A stretch of 64,000 nucleotides of DNA from CAZUDO01 sp964618895 (GCA_964618895.1 CAZUDO010000010.1:62001-126000), one strand, 5' to 3'; shown: positions 34,009 through 43,536, counted from the stretch's first letter. The notes: generated by a model not told the origin, from the sequence alone. Numbers and translations: made by a program.

Positions 34009-35262
34009 ATGGCCAAGCACGGTGACGAGCGCACCGGCAACCTGGTCTGCTCGTTCTGCGGCAAGAGCCAGGATGAGGTCCGGAAGTTGATCGCCGGACC
34101 GACCGTCTACATCTGCGACGAGTGCATCGACCTCTGCAACGACATTATCGCGGAGGAGTGCGACCAGGAAGAGAGCTTGTCGTCGACGTCGGCGGTCCCC
34201 AAGCCGTCGGAGATCAAGAAGGTCCTCGACCAGTACGTGATCGGACAAGAGCGGGCCAAGAGGATACTCGCCGTCGCCGTCCACAATCACTACAAGCGCA
34301 TCGATTCGCAGCTGGTGACCGGGGACGTGGAACTGCAGAAGTCGAACATCTTGCTCGTCGGGCCGACCGGCTCGGGCAAAACGCTGCTGGCGCAGACCCT
34401 GGCGCGGTTCCTTCAGGTGCCGTTCGCGATCGCGGACGCGACCAGTCTTACGGAGGCCGGCTACGTCGGTGAGGATGTTGAGAACATCATCCTCTCGCTC
34501 CTCCAGAACGCCGACTACGACGTAGAGAAGTGTCAGCGAGGCATCGTCTACATCGACGAGATCGACAAGATCGCCCGCAAGGGCGACAACCCGTCCATCA
34601 CCCGCGACGTGTCGGGCGAGGGGGTGCAGCAGGCACTCCTGAAGATCATCGAAGGCACCACGGCCAGCGTGCCGCCCAAAGGGGGCCGCAAACACCCCCA
34701 GCAGGAGTTCCTCCAGGTCGACACCACCAACATCCTCTTCATTTGTGGCGGGGCGTTCGTCGCGCTCGACGACATCATCCGCCGGCGGATCGGGGTCAAG
34801 GGGATGGGCTTCGGCGCCGATATACGTCGCAAGGACGAGCGGAAGATGAGCGATATGCTGCACGAGGTGCAGACGGAGGACCTGCTCAAGTTCGGCTTGA
34901 TCCCTGAATTTGTTGGGCGTTTGCCGGTCATTGCGACGCTTGAAGAACTGGACGACTCGGCTCTGGTGCGTATCCTGAAGGAACCGAAGAACGCCCTCAC
35001 TCGGCAGTATCAGAAGCTGTTCGAGATGGAAGGGGTCCACCTCCGCTTCACGGATGGGGCGCTCGCGGCGATCGCTCGCGAGGCCCTCAAGCGGAAATCT
35101 GGAGCTCGTGGGCTGCGCGCCATCATGGAGAACATCATGCTCGACGTGATGTACGACATCCCGTCGCAGCCGAACATCAAGGAGGTCCTCATCTCGGAAG
35201 AGGTGGTGACCAACAAAGAGCAGCCGATCATCCTCTTCCAGAAGGCCGCCGAGACCGCATAA
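34009..35262 (+). CDS. clpX: ATP-dependent Clp protease ATP-binding subunit ClpX
   Basis: 417 residues. N-terminal zinc-binding domain with Cys14, Cys17, Cys36 and Cys39 (CSFC...CDEC); AAA+ module with Walker A GPTGSGKT (118-125), Walker B GIVYIDEIDKIA near 179, the pore loop region and C-terminal sensor-2 segment (KSGARGLRAI). It unfolds tagged proteins and threads them into ClpP, encoded just upstream. The length and motifs are standard. Confidence 0.97.
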   Translation: MAKHGDERTGNLVCSFCGKSQDEVRKLIAGPTVYICDECIDLCNDIIAEECDQEESLSSTSAVPKPSEIKKVLDQYVIGQERAKRILAVAVHNHYKRIDSQLVTGDVELQKSNILLVGPTGSGKTLLAQTLARFLQVPFAIADATSLTEAGYVGEDVENIILSLLQNADYDVEKCQRGIVYIDEIDKIARKGDNPSITRDVSGEGVQQALLKIIEGTTASVPPKGGRKHPQQEFLQVDTTNILFICGGAFVALDDIIRRRIGVKGMGFGADIRRKDERKMSDMLHEVQTEDLLKFGLIPEFVGRLPVIATLEELDDSALVRILKEPKNALTRQYQKLFEMEGVHLRFTDGALAAIAREALKRKSGARGLRAIMENIMLDVMYDIPSQPNIKEVLISEEVVTNKEQPIILFQKAAETA

Positions 35263-35278
35263 CCGAACGGGGGGGGCA

Positions 35279-37744
35279 ATGCTTTTCCGGAACGACAAGC
35301 GGGATCCGAAAGACCAGCCGTCTACGGAGGGCGGGCTTCGGGTGCCGCTGTTGCCGCTGCGCGATATCATCGTCTTCCCGCACATGGTGGTTCCGCTCTT
35401 CGTGGGCCGGCAGAAGTCCATCCGCGCCCTCGAAGAGGCGATGAACAAGCAGAAGTACATCCTGCTCGCCGCACAAAGGGACGCCAAGACCAACGACCCG
35501 GCCGAGGACGACATCTACAAGGTCGGAACGCTCGGCACGGTCGTCCAGCTCCTCCGGCTCCCCGACGGGACCGTGAAGGTTCTGGTCGAGGGCAAGAAGC
35601 GTGCTCGTGTGCTGCGGTATCTCGGCAATCCGGAGTTCTTCCTGGTTGATGCCGAGGCCGTGGAAGAGGTGAGCAGCAAGAGCACCGAGGTGGAGGCGCT
35701 GATCCGGAGCGTCAACGCCACTTTCGAAAACTACGTCAAGCTCAACAAGAAGATTCCGCCGGAGATGATCATGTCGGTGGCGTCGATCGACGACGCCGCT
35801 CGACTGGCGGACACCATCGTCGCCCATTTGGGCATCAAGCTCGAGGACAAGCAGACGCTCCTCGAGATGCCCAACCCGTCCGAGCGCCTCGAGAAGGTCC
35901 TCGGTTTCATGCGGTCGGAGATCGAGATTCTCGAGGTCGAGAAGCGCATCCGTACTCGGGTCAAGAAGCAGATGGAGAAGACCCAGAAGGAGTACTACCT
36001 CAACGAGCAGATGCGCGCGATCCAGAAGGAGCTCGGAGAGAAGGACGAGTTCAAGAACGAAATTCAGGAGCTCGAAGAGAAGATCAAGCAGAAGAAGCTC
36101 TCGGCCGAGGCGCGGGAGAAGGTGGAGAAGGAGCTGAAGAAGCTCAAGATGATGTCGCCGATGTCTGCCGAGGCCACGGTCGTGCGCAACTACATCGACT
36201 GGCTCATCTCGTTGCCGTGGCACGAGTACACGGAGGACCAGCTCGACATCAAGGATGCCGAACGGGTCCTGGAAGAGGACCACTACGGCCTCGAGAAGGT
36301 GAAGCAGCGCATTCTCGAGTATCTAGCCGTGCAGAGCCTGGTCGGCCACCTGAAGGGTCCCATCCTGTGTCTCGTCGGGCCGCCCGGGGTTGGCAAGACG
36401 TCCCTCGGGAAGTCGATCGCGCGCTCAACGGGCCGGAAGTTCGTGAGAGTATCGCTCGGAGGTGTGCGCGACGAGGCCGAGATCCGAGGGCACCGGCGCA
36501 CGTACATTGGTGCGCTCCCCGGTAAGATCATCCAGTCGATGAAGAAGGCCGGGTCGGGGAATCCCGTCTTCCTCCTCGACGAAGTCGACAAGATGTCCAC
36601 CGATTTCCGCGGAGACCCGTCCTCGGCGCTGCTCGAGGTGCTCGACCCGGAACAGAATTCGTCCTTCAACGACCACTATCTCGACGTCGACTACGACCTG
36701 TCGAAGGTCATGTTCGTCACCACGGCCAACACGCTCGACCGCATTCCGCGGCCCCTCCAGGATCGCATGGAGATCATCCGTATCGCGGGCTATACGGAGC
36801 TGGAGAAGCTCCACATCGCCAAGCGCTACCTGTTAGCGAAACAGCGGGAGGCCAATGGGCTTCAGCCGGAGAACCTGATCCTGTCCGATTCGGCACTCCA
36901 GGCCATCATCCGGCACTACACCAAGGAAGCGGGTGTCCGGAATCTGGAGCGCGAGATCGCCGCCGTGTGTCGGAAGGTGGCTGTCGAGGTCGTCAAGAAG
37001 GATCGCAACACCCGCATTCGGGTGTCGGCAAAGACCCTGGCTACCTATCTTGGCCCGCCGCGCTACCGCTACGGCAAGGCCGAGGCGGAACATCGGATCG
37101 GCGTGGCGACCGGGCTGGCATGGACGGAGCTCGGCGGTGAACTGCTCGCCACCGAGGTGCAGGTCATGCCCGGCAAGGGCAAACTCCTCATTACTGGCCG
37201 CCTGGGCGAGGTCATGCAGGAGTCGGCGCAGGCAGCGATGAGCTACGTGCGTTCGCGCGCAGACGAGCTCGGCCTCGAGCGCGACTTCTACCAGAAGATC
37301 GACCTACACATTCACGTGCCCGAAGGGGCCATCCCGAAGGACGGGCCGTCGGCCGGCATCACGATGGCCACCGCGCTTGTCTCAGCGCTCACCCGCATTC
37401 CCGTGCGGCACGATCTCGCCATGACCGGTGAGGTCACACTGCGCGGCCACGTGTTGCCCATCGGCGGCCTGAAGGAGAAGATTCTCGCGGCCCATCGGGG
37501 CGGCATCAAGCGGGTCCTCATCCCGATCGAGAACGAGAGGGATATCCGAGAGATCCCCGCGGTGATCCTCAAGGTCATCCAGATCGAGGTGGTGGAGCAC
37601 ATGGATCAGGTGTTGCGGAAGGCCCTCGTCCTCGACGACCCGGACAATTACCCGCGCAAGCGGGCAACACCGGGGCCGGAAGCCGTGCCGCCGGCGTCGT
37701 TCCAGACCGATCCGTCCGATCCCTCCGACGTCGTCACGCATTGA
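35279..37744 (+). CDS. lon: ATP-dependent protease Lon
   Basis: 821 residues. N-terminal substrate-binding domain, a long coiled coil (residues 220-290, KKQMEKTQKEYYLNEQMRAI), AAA+ module with Walker A GPPGVGKT (near 367) and Walker B VFLLDEVDKM, and the protease domain with the Ser691/Lys734 dyad (PKDGPSAGI, GGLKEKILAAHRGG). Degrades misfolded and regulatory proteins in the cytoplasm. It starts 16 bp after clpX and has a poorly conserved Pro/Ser-rich C-terminal tail. Confidence 0.97.
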   Translation: MLFRNDKRDPKDQPSTEGGLRVPLLPLRDIIVFPHMVVPLFVGRQKSIRALEEAMNKQKYILLAAQRDAKTNDPAEDDIYKVGTLGTVVQLLRLPDGTVKVLVEGKKRARVLRYLGNPEFFLVDAEAVEEVSSKSTEVEALIRSVNATFENYVKLNKKIPPEMIMSVASIDDAARLADTIVAHLGIKLEDKQTLLEMPNPSERLEKVLGFMRSEIEILEVEKRIRTRVKKQMEKTQKEYYLNEQMRAIQKELGEKDEFKNEIQELEEKIKQKKLSAEAREKVEKELKKLKMMSPMSAEATVVRNYIDWLISLPWHEYTEDQLDIKDAERVLEEDHYGLEKVKQRILEYLAVQSLVGHLKGPILCLVGPPGVGKTSLGKSIARSTGRKFVRVSLGGVRDEAEIRGHRRTYIGALPGKIIQSMKKAGSGNPVFLLDEVDKMSTDFRGDPSSALLEVLDPEQNSSFNDHYLDVDYDLSKVMFVTTANTLDRIPRPLQDRMEIIRIAGYTELEKLHIAKRYLLAKQREANGLQPENLILSDSALQAIIRHYTKEAGVRNLEREIAAVCRKVAVEVVKKDRNTRIRVSAKTLATYLGPPRYRYGKAEAEHRIGVATGLAWTELGGELLATEVQVMPGKGKLLITGRLGEVMQESAQAAMSYVRSRADELGLERDFYQKIDLHIHVPEGAIPKDGPSAGITMATALVSALTRIPVRHDLAMTGEVTLRGHVLPIGGLKEKILAAHRGGIKRVLIPIENERDIREIPAVILKVIQIEVVEHMDQVLRKALVLDDPDNYPRKRATPGPEAVPPASFQTDPSDPSDVVTH

Positions 37745-37806
37745 CACGGTAGGGGTCGGTTGCTAAAGCGGCCGACGCGCCCGTGGGCGGATAGAGGGGA
37801 GGGGCG

Positions 37807-38079
37807 ATGACGAAGGCCGACCTGATCGAGTCGATGGCCACGAAGCTGGACCTGCCCAAGGGGCAAGCCGAGCGAGCGGTCAACACCATATTCGATGACA
37901 TCGTTGGTGCGCTACGCAACGGTGACAAAGTGAACATCTCCGGGTTCGGCACCTTTGCTGTGTCGGCTCGCAAGGCGCGCGCCGGCCGGAATCCCAAAAC
38001 CGGTGAGACCATCCAGATCGCTGCCTCCAAGTCCGCCAAGTTCAAGGCCGGCAAGACGCTCAAAGACTCGCTCAACTGA
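37807..38079 (+). CDS. hup: HU-family DNA-binding protein
   Basis: 90 residues with the complete HU fold: MTKADLIESMATK helices, the GFGTF turn (ISGFGTFAVSARKARAGRNP) and the basic DNA-binding arm ending GETIQIAASKSAKFKAGK. HU bends and compacts DNA as a dimer. The alpha subunit versus beta or IHF distinction is not certain, but GRNPKTGE favours HU. A GAGGGGAGGGG ribosome binding site precedes the ATG. The lon-hup order is common. Confidence 0.95.
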   Translation: MTKADLIESMATKLDLPKGQAERAVNTIFDDIVGALRNGDKVNISGFGTFAVSARKARAGRNPKTGETIQIAASKSAKFKAGKTLKDSLN

Positions 38080-38132
38080 GGCCCCAGACCCGCGACGCGC
38101 GCCTGGGCCACGGGTCGACGGGGTCGCGGCGC

Positions 38133-38204
38133 GGGCGGTTAGCTCAGCGGTAGAGCATCGGCCTTACAAGCCGGGGGTCGCCGGTTCGATCCCGGCACCG
38201 CCCA
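38133..38204 (+). tRNA. tRNA-Val (anticodon TAC)
   Basis: Acceptor stem GGGCGGT/ACCGCCC, discriminator A, D-arm TAGCTCAGCGGTAGAGC, anticodon loop CTTACAA giving TAC, and T-arm GCCGGTTCGATCCCGGC. Lies between hup and tRNA-Asp. Confidence 0.95.
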
Positions 38205-38253
38205 TCCATGGGGTCGAGGTTGCTGCCGCTTCGCAGGCTCCATACCCGCCACC

Positions 38254-38269
38254 GCGCGTTGCAACGCGC
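38254..38269. promoter_or_regulatory. 16-bp perfect palindrome
   Basis: GCGCGTTGCAACGCGC is its own reverse complement, centred between tRNA-Val and tRNA-Asp. It could be a dimeric-regulator operator; as an RNA hairpin it would have no loop, and no T-run follows it. Confidence 0.35.
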
Positions 38270-38315
38270 TTCGTCGTAGGCTAGGAGCTATCTTTCGGTC
38301 GTATTTCGGGGGTAT

Positions 38316-38389
<74 letters not shown>

Positions 38390-38399
38390 TCATCTTGGG

Positions 38400-38434
38400 A
38401 GGGACCCCGGCAGCGCGGCGGGCCGTGGGTCCCT
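38400..38434 (+). promoter_or_regulatory. Strong hairpin in the rplM leader
   Basis: AGGGACCC (38400-38407) pairs perfectly with GGGTCCCT (38427-38434), with further internal GC pairing in the 19-nt loop. It lies between tRNA-Asp and the rplM start. It may stop or process the tRNA transcript, or be a leader element for L13-based autoregulation. No long T-run follows, so a simple intrinsic terminator is less likely. Confidence 0.45.
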
Positions 38435-38457
38435 TCGCTTTCGGGTGAGAGTCGATT

Positions 38458-38904
38458 ATGTCCATGACGCGAAGCACGAAGAACCTGAGTACCGAGGGGG
38501 CGAGAGCGGCACGGCGCTGGTACGTGACCGACGCGGACGGCCAGGTGCTCGGGCGCCTCGCATCGCGGGTCGCGTGCGTGCTGCGTGGCAAGACCAACGC
38601 CACATTCTCCCCACATCTCGACGCCGGTGATTTCGTCGTCGTGGTCAACGCCGCCAAGATCAAGCTGACTGGAAAAAAGGCCACCGACAAGGTCTACATT
38701 CGCCACAGTGGCTATCCGGGCGGCATCCGGCGTATCCAGGCGGGAGCGGCGTTGCAGAGGAACCCGATGCGCGTGATCCGTGACGCGGTCGAGGGCATGC
38801 TGCCGAAAAATCGGCTCGGCCGGCGGCTTGCGACCAAGCTCAAGGTGTACGCCGGGCCGCAGCATCCGCATGAGGCGCAGAAGCCGGCACCCCTACCGGG
38901 TTGA
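38458..38904 (+). CDS. rplM: 50S ribosomal protein L13
   Basis: 148 residues. Typical L13 features: RRWYVTDADGQVLGRLAS, VVVNAAKIKLTGKKATDKVY, HSGYPGGI and AVEGMLPKNRLGR. An in-frame ATG 6 bp downstream is an alternative start. L13 is an early assembly protein of the large subunit. Followed by rpsI after 13 bp, the usual partner order. Confidence 0.97.
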   Translation: MSMTRSTKNLSTEGARAARRWYVTDADGQVLGRLASRVACVLRGKTNATFSPHLDAGDFVVVVNAAKIKLTGKKATDKVYIRHSGYPGGIRRIQAGAALQRNPMRVIRDAVEGMLPKNRLGRRLATKLKVYAGPQHPHEAQKPAPLPG

Positions 38905-38917
38905 AGGGACGCGACAT

Positions 38918-39316
38918 ATGGCGGCAGAACATTCGGTGATCTGGGCGACGGGAAAGCGGAAGACGTCCGTGGCCCGGGTACGTTTGCAGCCCGGTGGTGG
39001 AGAGGTCGTCATCAACAGGCGTGCGCTGGAAGACTACTTCGGGCGCGAGACCTCGCGCATGATCGTGCATCAGCCGTTCGAGATTACGTCGACGCAGGCG
39101 CAGTTTCGGGCCGATGTGAAGGTGCAAGGGGGCGGGGTGGCCGCCCAGGCGGTCGCGATCCGGCACGGGATCACGCGGGCGCTGCTGCAGGCGAATCCGG
39201 AGCTCCGCGGCGTGCTCAAGAAGGCGGGGTTCATCACCCGTGATCCGCGTCAGGTCGAGCGCAAGAAGTACGGCCGCCACAAGGCGCGCAAGCGGCCGCA
39301 GTACTCCAAGCGTTGA
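38918..39316 (+). CDS. rpsI: 30S ribosomal protein S9
   Basis: 132 residues from the ATG at 38918, with a GAAGGGA ribosome binding site. Signatures: ATGKRKTSVARV near the start, GGGVAAQAVAIRHGITRALL, and the C-terminal tail RKKYGRHKARKRPQYSKR, whose end reaches the P-site tRNA. Cotranscribed with rplM. Confidence 0.97.
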   Translation: MAAEHSVIWATGKRKTSVARVRLQPGGGEVVINRRALEDYFGRETSRMIVHQPFEITSTQAQFRADVKVQGGGVAAQAVAIRHGITRALLQANPELRGVLKKAGFITRDPRQVERKKYGRHKARKRPQYSKR

Positions 39317-39371
39317 CGCGGGGCAGCCTTCCGGCGTTGCACCCCGCCAGGAGACCGCGTACGGTTCGGCC

Positions 39372-40421
39372 ATGCAGCAGGGCGGCGGTGTCAGAACTCG
39401 CGTCGCAGTGCTGGGCGCGACCGGCTACACTGGCGCTGAACTGCTCCGGCTGCTCGCCGGGCATCCGGCGATCGAGATATCGTTCCTCTCGTCCGAACAG
39501 TACCGGGAACGTAGCGTGGCGGATATCTATCCATCGCTCTCGCATGTGGTCGATATCCGACTGCAGGCCCCCGATCCCGATCGCGTGGCGGCAGCGGCCG
39601 AGACTGTCTTCACGGCGTTGCCGCACGGCGCGGCCGCGCCGGTGGTGCGCGACCTGCTGGAGCGCGGATGCCGGGTCATCGATCTGTCGGCCGACTTTCG
39701 GTTACGCGATCCGGCCGTCTACGCTCGTTGGTACGCGGAACACCCCGCGCCGGCGCTGCTCGCCGAGGCGGTGTACGGGTTACCGGAGGTGTACCGCGAC
39801 CGCCTCCGGTCGGCTCGCCTCATCGCCGTCCCCGGGTGCTACCCGACGGCCGCGCTGCTCGGACTCGTGCCGTTGGCGCGCGCCGGCCTCCTTGGTGAAC
39901 CGGTCGTGATCGATGGCAAGTCGGGGACGACGGGGGCCGGGCGCGGGGCGAAAGTCGAGCAGCTGTTCGCCGAGGTCAACGAGAATTTCCGGCCCTACGA
40001 GATCGGATCGCATCGGCATGGTCCCGAGATCGCCCAGGAGCTCGCGGCTGCGGGCGCGACCGGTCCGTCACTGTTCGTTCCGCATCTGCTGCCCGTGAGC
40101 CGCGGTATCCTGAGCACGATGTACGTGCGCGTACCTGGCGGCTCCCAACCGCCGTTGGCGGATCTCTATCGCGAGGCCTACGGAGACGAGCCGTTCATCG
40201 TACTGCGTGGGGAGGGCCCCCCCCCGGAGCTCCGCGAGGTACGGGGCACGAACCGGTGCGTGATCGGCTGGCGTTGGGACGCCGGCTCCGGCCAGGCGGT
40301 GATCGTCACCGCGATCGACAACCTTGGCAAGGGGGCGTCGGGCCAGGCGGTCCAGTGTCTCAACGTGGCGCTCGGGCTTCCGGAGACGACGGGACTTGCG
40401 GCTGCGGCGCTCGTCCCCTGA
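39372..40421 (+). CDS. argC: N-acetyl-gamma-glutamyl-phosphate reductase
   Basis: 349 residues from the ATG at 39372. Rossmann start VAVLGATGYTGAELLRLL, catalytic Cys156 in AVPGCYPTA, conserved GSHRHGPEI near 213, and the NLGKGASGQA segment near the end. Catalyses NADPH-dependent reduction of N-acetylglutamyl phosphate to the semialdehyde in arginine biosynthesis. It follows rpsI by 55 bp and converges with lptG. Confidence 0.96.
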   Translation: MQQGGGVRTRVAVLGATGYTGAELLRLLAGHPAIEISFLSSEQYRERSVADIYPSLSHVVDIRLQAPDPDRVAAAAETVFTALPHGAAAPVVRDLLERGCRVIDLSADFRLRDPAVYARWYAEHPAPALLAEAVYGLPEVYRDRLRSARLIAVPGCYPTAALLGLVPLARAGLLGEPVVIDGKSGTTGAGRGAKVEQLFAEVNENFRPYEIGSHRHGPEIAQELAAAGATGPSLFVPHLLPVSRGILSTMYVRVPGGSQPPLADLYREAYGDEPFIVLRGEGPPPELREVRGTNRCVIGWRWDAGSGQAVIVTAIDNLGKGASGQAVQCLNVALGLPETTGLAAAALVP

Positions 40422-40446
40422 TCCCGGGCGGGCTTCGACCACGGAA

Positions 40447-41556
40447 TCAGTCCGCGCCGAGCAGGTAGTATCCGCCGAGGAGCGTGAAGACGATGTTGGC
40501 AGTCCATGCCGCCAACGCCGGCGGGAGTGCCCCGATCTGGCCAAGGGCGCGCGTGAACGCGACCACCACGAAATAGCCGAACCCGATCATCAGTCCGGTG
40601 CCGATACTGGCCGCGAGGCTGCTTACGCGTGTCCCGGCAGCGGCCAGGGGCGCCGCGAGAAGCATCATGATGAAGCTGGCCACCGGGAGCGCCAGCTTCA
40701 GATGGAGATCGACCCAGCTCTCTGAGGCGTCGACACCCTTGTGGCGAAGCTCGCGGATTTGGCGGCGCAGCATGCCGTAGCTCAGTTCCTCAGGTTCGAC
40801 GGACACGGTGCGAAAGTCGTCGAGGGTTTCCGGGAGGTCGAAGCCCGACGGCGGACGCGGCACCTCCCGGACACCGGTGGAGTCGAATTCGCGGGTCCGC
40901 ACGTTGTCGAGCCGCCACCCACTCCCCGTCCAGACCGCGGCGGCAATCTCGATGAGCCGGGTCGGCAGGAAATCTGCTCCCGGCTGATAGATGGTGAGGC
41001 CGTAGAGGGTCTTCCGATGCAGGCTGACCCGATCGATCCGGTAGAAGCCCGCACGGCCATGGTACCATACGTCGCGTCCGAGGAAGGCGCTCGCGTCGCC
41101 GCGTTTGCGGATGTCGCGATACTCGATCTGGTGCCATCGACGAGCGCTTCCCGGGACCACCACCTCGCTCCAGACGAACGCGCCGACGCTGATCGCCGCA
41201 GCGACCGCGAGCAAAGGCGTGACGATTTGCCAGATGCTCACGCCGCAGGCACGGAGGGCGACGAATTCGTTCTGGCGGGCGAGCAGCCCGAGGCCGACGA
41301 GCGCGGCGGCCAGCACGGCGACCGGTGTTACCTGGGTGATGACCAGCGGAACCTTGTACAGGAACAGGCGCACGATCGCGCCCATGCTGGCACCGTGCTT
41401 GAGGAGGGTGCCGAGTCGATCGAAGAAGTCGGCGATGAGATAGATGCCCACGAACGCCGCCATGGTGAGGGCGAACATCGAGAGGAACTCGCGTCCGAGA
41501 TGGCGCCCCACAACTGGGAGCAGGGCCCGACGTTGTTCGCGGCGCAGGGTGTTCAC
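40447..41556 (-). CDS. lptG: LPS export ABC transporter permease LptG
   Basis: 369 residues. The GTG at 41556 overlaps the LptF stop (GTGA), so the two are translationally coupled; the longer frame upstream is a shadow of lptF. YjgP/YjgQ family: six membrane segments, three at each end, with a periplasmic beta-jellyroll between (FLGRDVWYHGRAGFYRIDRV ...). With LptF and LptB it extracts lipopolysaccharide from the inner membrane. Its presence supports a Gram-negative envelope. Confidence 0.92.
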   Translation of the reverse strand: MNTLRREQRRALLPVVGRHLGREFLSMFALTMAAFVGIYLIADFFDRLGTLLKHGASMGAIVRLFLYKVPLVITQVTPVAVLAAALVGLGLLARQNEFVALRACGVSIWQIVTPLLAVAAAISVGAFVWSEVVVPGSARRWHQIEYRDIRKRGDASAFLGRDVWYHGRAGFYRIDRVSLHRKTLYGLTIYQPGADFLPTRLIEIAAAVWTGSGWRLDNVRTREFDSTGVREVPRPPSGFDLPETLDDFRTVSVEPEELSYGMLRRQIRELRHKGVDASESWVDLHLKLALPVASFIMMLLAAPLAAAGTRVSSLAASIGTGLMIGFGYFVVVAFTRALGQIGALPPALAAWTANIVFTLLGGYYLLGAD

Positions 41557-42734
41557 GATCGCATCGACCTGCGCCCAGGCCGCGGGCGGGTGCGGGCGAG
41601 CGCTGCCCGCAGACACTCGAGCCACTCTCCGCTGCGCTCTCCTGCCGCCTGTGCGAAGAGTGCCGCCCCGACCACGGCGAACACCACGTTGGGCAGCCAG
41701 AGGCCGACGATCGCCGGCACGAGATTCCGCTCGGCCAGCGCCTGCCCTCCCGAGAGCAGGACGTAGTAGACGAAGATCATGGCGAGACTCAGGGTGAAGC
41801 CGCGTGCCCGCACGCCACGGACCGGCTGCACGGCAAGCGGGACCGCGACGAGCCCGAAGACGACACACGCAAAGGGGATGGAGAACTTGCGATGGTATTC
41901 CACCAGCTCTCGACCAGACGCGATCCCGCGGGCGCGATTGCGGCGGATGAGCTGGCGCAGCTCCTGGAGCGTGAGCTCTTTTGGGTCGTCGCGGGTGCGC
42001 TCGGGGCCCAGCGTTTGGTGCAGGTCCAAGTTCACGTCGTAGGACTGAAAGTCCGTCTGATACTCGGCGCCTCCGGGGGTGTCGCTCGTGTGGATGAACC
42101 CGTGCCAGAGTCGCAGGGTCAAGGTCTGGGCGGTGGGGTCGGAGATCATCGCACCGTCACGCGCGAAGATGGTATTGCGCAGTCCTGCGGTGCGCTCGTC
42201 GGAGATGAGTACGTGATGGAGGCGGTCGGTGGTCGCATCGACGGCGTCGGTGTAGATGACGAGGCCCGAAAAGTCGTCGTTGAACACCTGCGGGCGCAAT
42301 CCGGCGCTCGCGCGCGAGCGGGCGATGTCGTAGAGAGCGGCGCGGAGCGAACGGTTGCCCCACGGGCGAACATGGAGGGACAGCCCTGCCGTGGCGAGCG
42401 TTGCCAGCAGGACGAACACCGCGATGGGCGGGAGGAGCTGGTACAGACTCAAGCCGGAGCTGCGCAGTGCGACGAGCTCTCCGTCTGCCGACAGGCGCCC
42501 GAGGGCAATCAGGATGGCCAGCAGCATGGCCATCGGGACGGTGACCTCCAGGAACGCAGGCATGATGTACGAAAACAAGCGGAGGATGCTGAGGGGCGGG
42601 ACGCCGCGGCTGACGACCAGCTCGATCAGCTTGAGCAGGCGGGCGATCAGCAGCACGAACGTGAACACGCACAGGCCGAACACGAACGGGACGAGTATCT
42701 CGCGAAAGAGATACCGGTGGATGATCGTCCTCAC
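41553..42734 (-). CDS. lptF: LPS export ABC transporter permease LptF
   Basis: 393 residues from a GTG at 42734 (VRTIIHRYLFREILVPFVFG); the upstream extension overlaps the rlmB start and looks non-coding. Family features: IHRYLFREI near the N-terminus, LGRLSADGELVALRSSGLSL, and KFSIPFACVVFGLVAVPLAV in the C-terminal membrane bundle. Partner of LptG, encoded directly downstream. The lptF and rlmB genes start divergently about 16 bp apart. Confidence 0.92.
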   Translation of the reverse strand: MRTIIHRYLFREILVPFVFGLCVFTFVLLIARLLKLIELVVSRGVPPLSILRLFSYIMPAFLEVTVPMAMLLAILIALGRLSADGELVALRSSGLSLYQLLPPIAVFVLLATLATAGLSLHVRPWGNRSLRAALYDIARSRASAGLRPQVFNDDFSGLVIYTDAVDATTDRLHHVLISDERTAGLRNTIFARDGAMISDPTAQTLTLRLWHGFIHTSDTPGGAEYQTDFQSYDVNLDLHQTLGPERTRDDPKELTLQELRQLIRRNRARGIASGRELVEYHRKFSIPFACVVFGLVAVPLAVQPVRGVRARGFTLSLAMIFVYYVLLSGGQALAERNLVPAIVGLWLPNVVFAVVGAALFAQAAGERSGEWLECLRAALARTRPRPGRRSMRS

Positions 42735-42750
42735 CGGAACGCTGTAGCCG

Positions 42751-43512
42751 ATGAGCCGGAGACGGACAACTCGACCCCACCTGCCGCGGGCCGATGGGGG
42801 CGCGCTCGTCGTGTACGGCGTGAATGCCGTTCGGGAGCTGCTGCGCACGGGCGGACCCGTGGCACGGGTCGTCCTGGCGCGCGGGCCGGGCGAGGGCGAG
42901 ATCGCCGCGCTGGCGGCGAGTCGTGGCGTCCCGTCCGAACGCGCGGAACGCGGCGTGCTCGATCAGCTTGCCCGTTCGCCGTCGCACCAGGGCGTCGTCG
43001 CCGTCGCGCCACCGTTCCGCTACTGTCCCCTGGAGGATATGCTGGACCCGGGCCGGCCGAGCGTCCTCCTGCTCGATGGTGTGCAGGACCCGCGGAACTT
43101 GGGGGCCATTCTCCGTACGGCCCGCAGTGCGGGGGTCGGGGGGGTCATCCTCCCCAGAGACCGGAATGTGGGAATCACGTCTGTGGTCGCCGCCGCCTCG
43201 GCCGGACACGTCTTTGGTCTACCCATTGCCCAAGTGACCAACCTGGTCCGCGCGATGGAGGCCCTCAAGCGGGCCGGGTATTGGCTCGTTGGCCTCGCAC
43301 CGCGGGGGGGGACGTCCCTGTACGACCTGTGCCCGCCGGGGCGTCCGGCGTTGGTGGTTGGCGGGGAGGGCGAGGGGCTCCGCGCGCTCGTCACCCGGCA
43401 CTGTGATTTCACGGTCTCGATCCCGATGGCATCGGGAGTCGAGTCGCTCAACGTGTCGGTGGCCGTCGCGGTGGCACTTTACGACCTGACCGTGCGTCGG
43501 GCCACTGCATAA
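42751..43512 (+). CDS. rlmB: 23S rRNA (guanosine-2'-O-)-methyltransferase RlmB (TrmH/SpoU family)
   Basis: 253 residues. N-terminal substrate-binding domain (YGVNAVRELLRTG), then the knotted SpoU catalytic domain: motif 1 LDGVQDPRNLGAILRTA, motif 2 VVGGEGEGLR, motif 3 IPMASGVESLNVSVAVAVAL. Transfers a methyl group from SAM to a guanosine 2'-OH in 23S rRNA. RlmB and TrmH are similar; the N-terminal domain favours RlmB. Confidence 0.9.
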   Translation: MSRRRTTRPHLPRADGGALVVYGVNAVRELLRTGGPVARVVLARGPGEGEIAALAASRGVPSERAERGVLDQLARSPSHQGVVAVAPPFRYCPLEDMLDPGRPSVLLLDGVQDPRNLGAILRTARSAGVGGVILPRDRNVGITSVVAAASAGHVFGLPIAQVTNLVRAMEALKRAGYWLVGLAPRGGTSLYDLCPPGRPALVVGGEGEGLRALVTRHCDFTVSIPMASGVESLNVSVAVAVALYDLTVRRATA

Positions 43513-43536
43513 CGCGGTTTGGTCCAAGCGACGACC

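Noticed and set aside
41557..41868. Upstream extension of lptG to 41868
   Set aside because: It lies entirely inside lptF in another frame; the GTG overlapping the lptF stop gives the normal family length.
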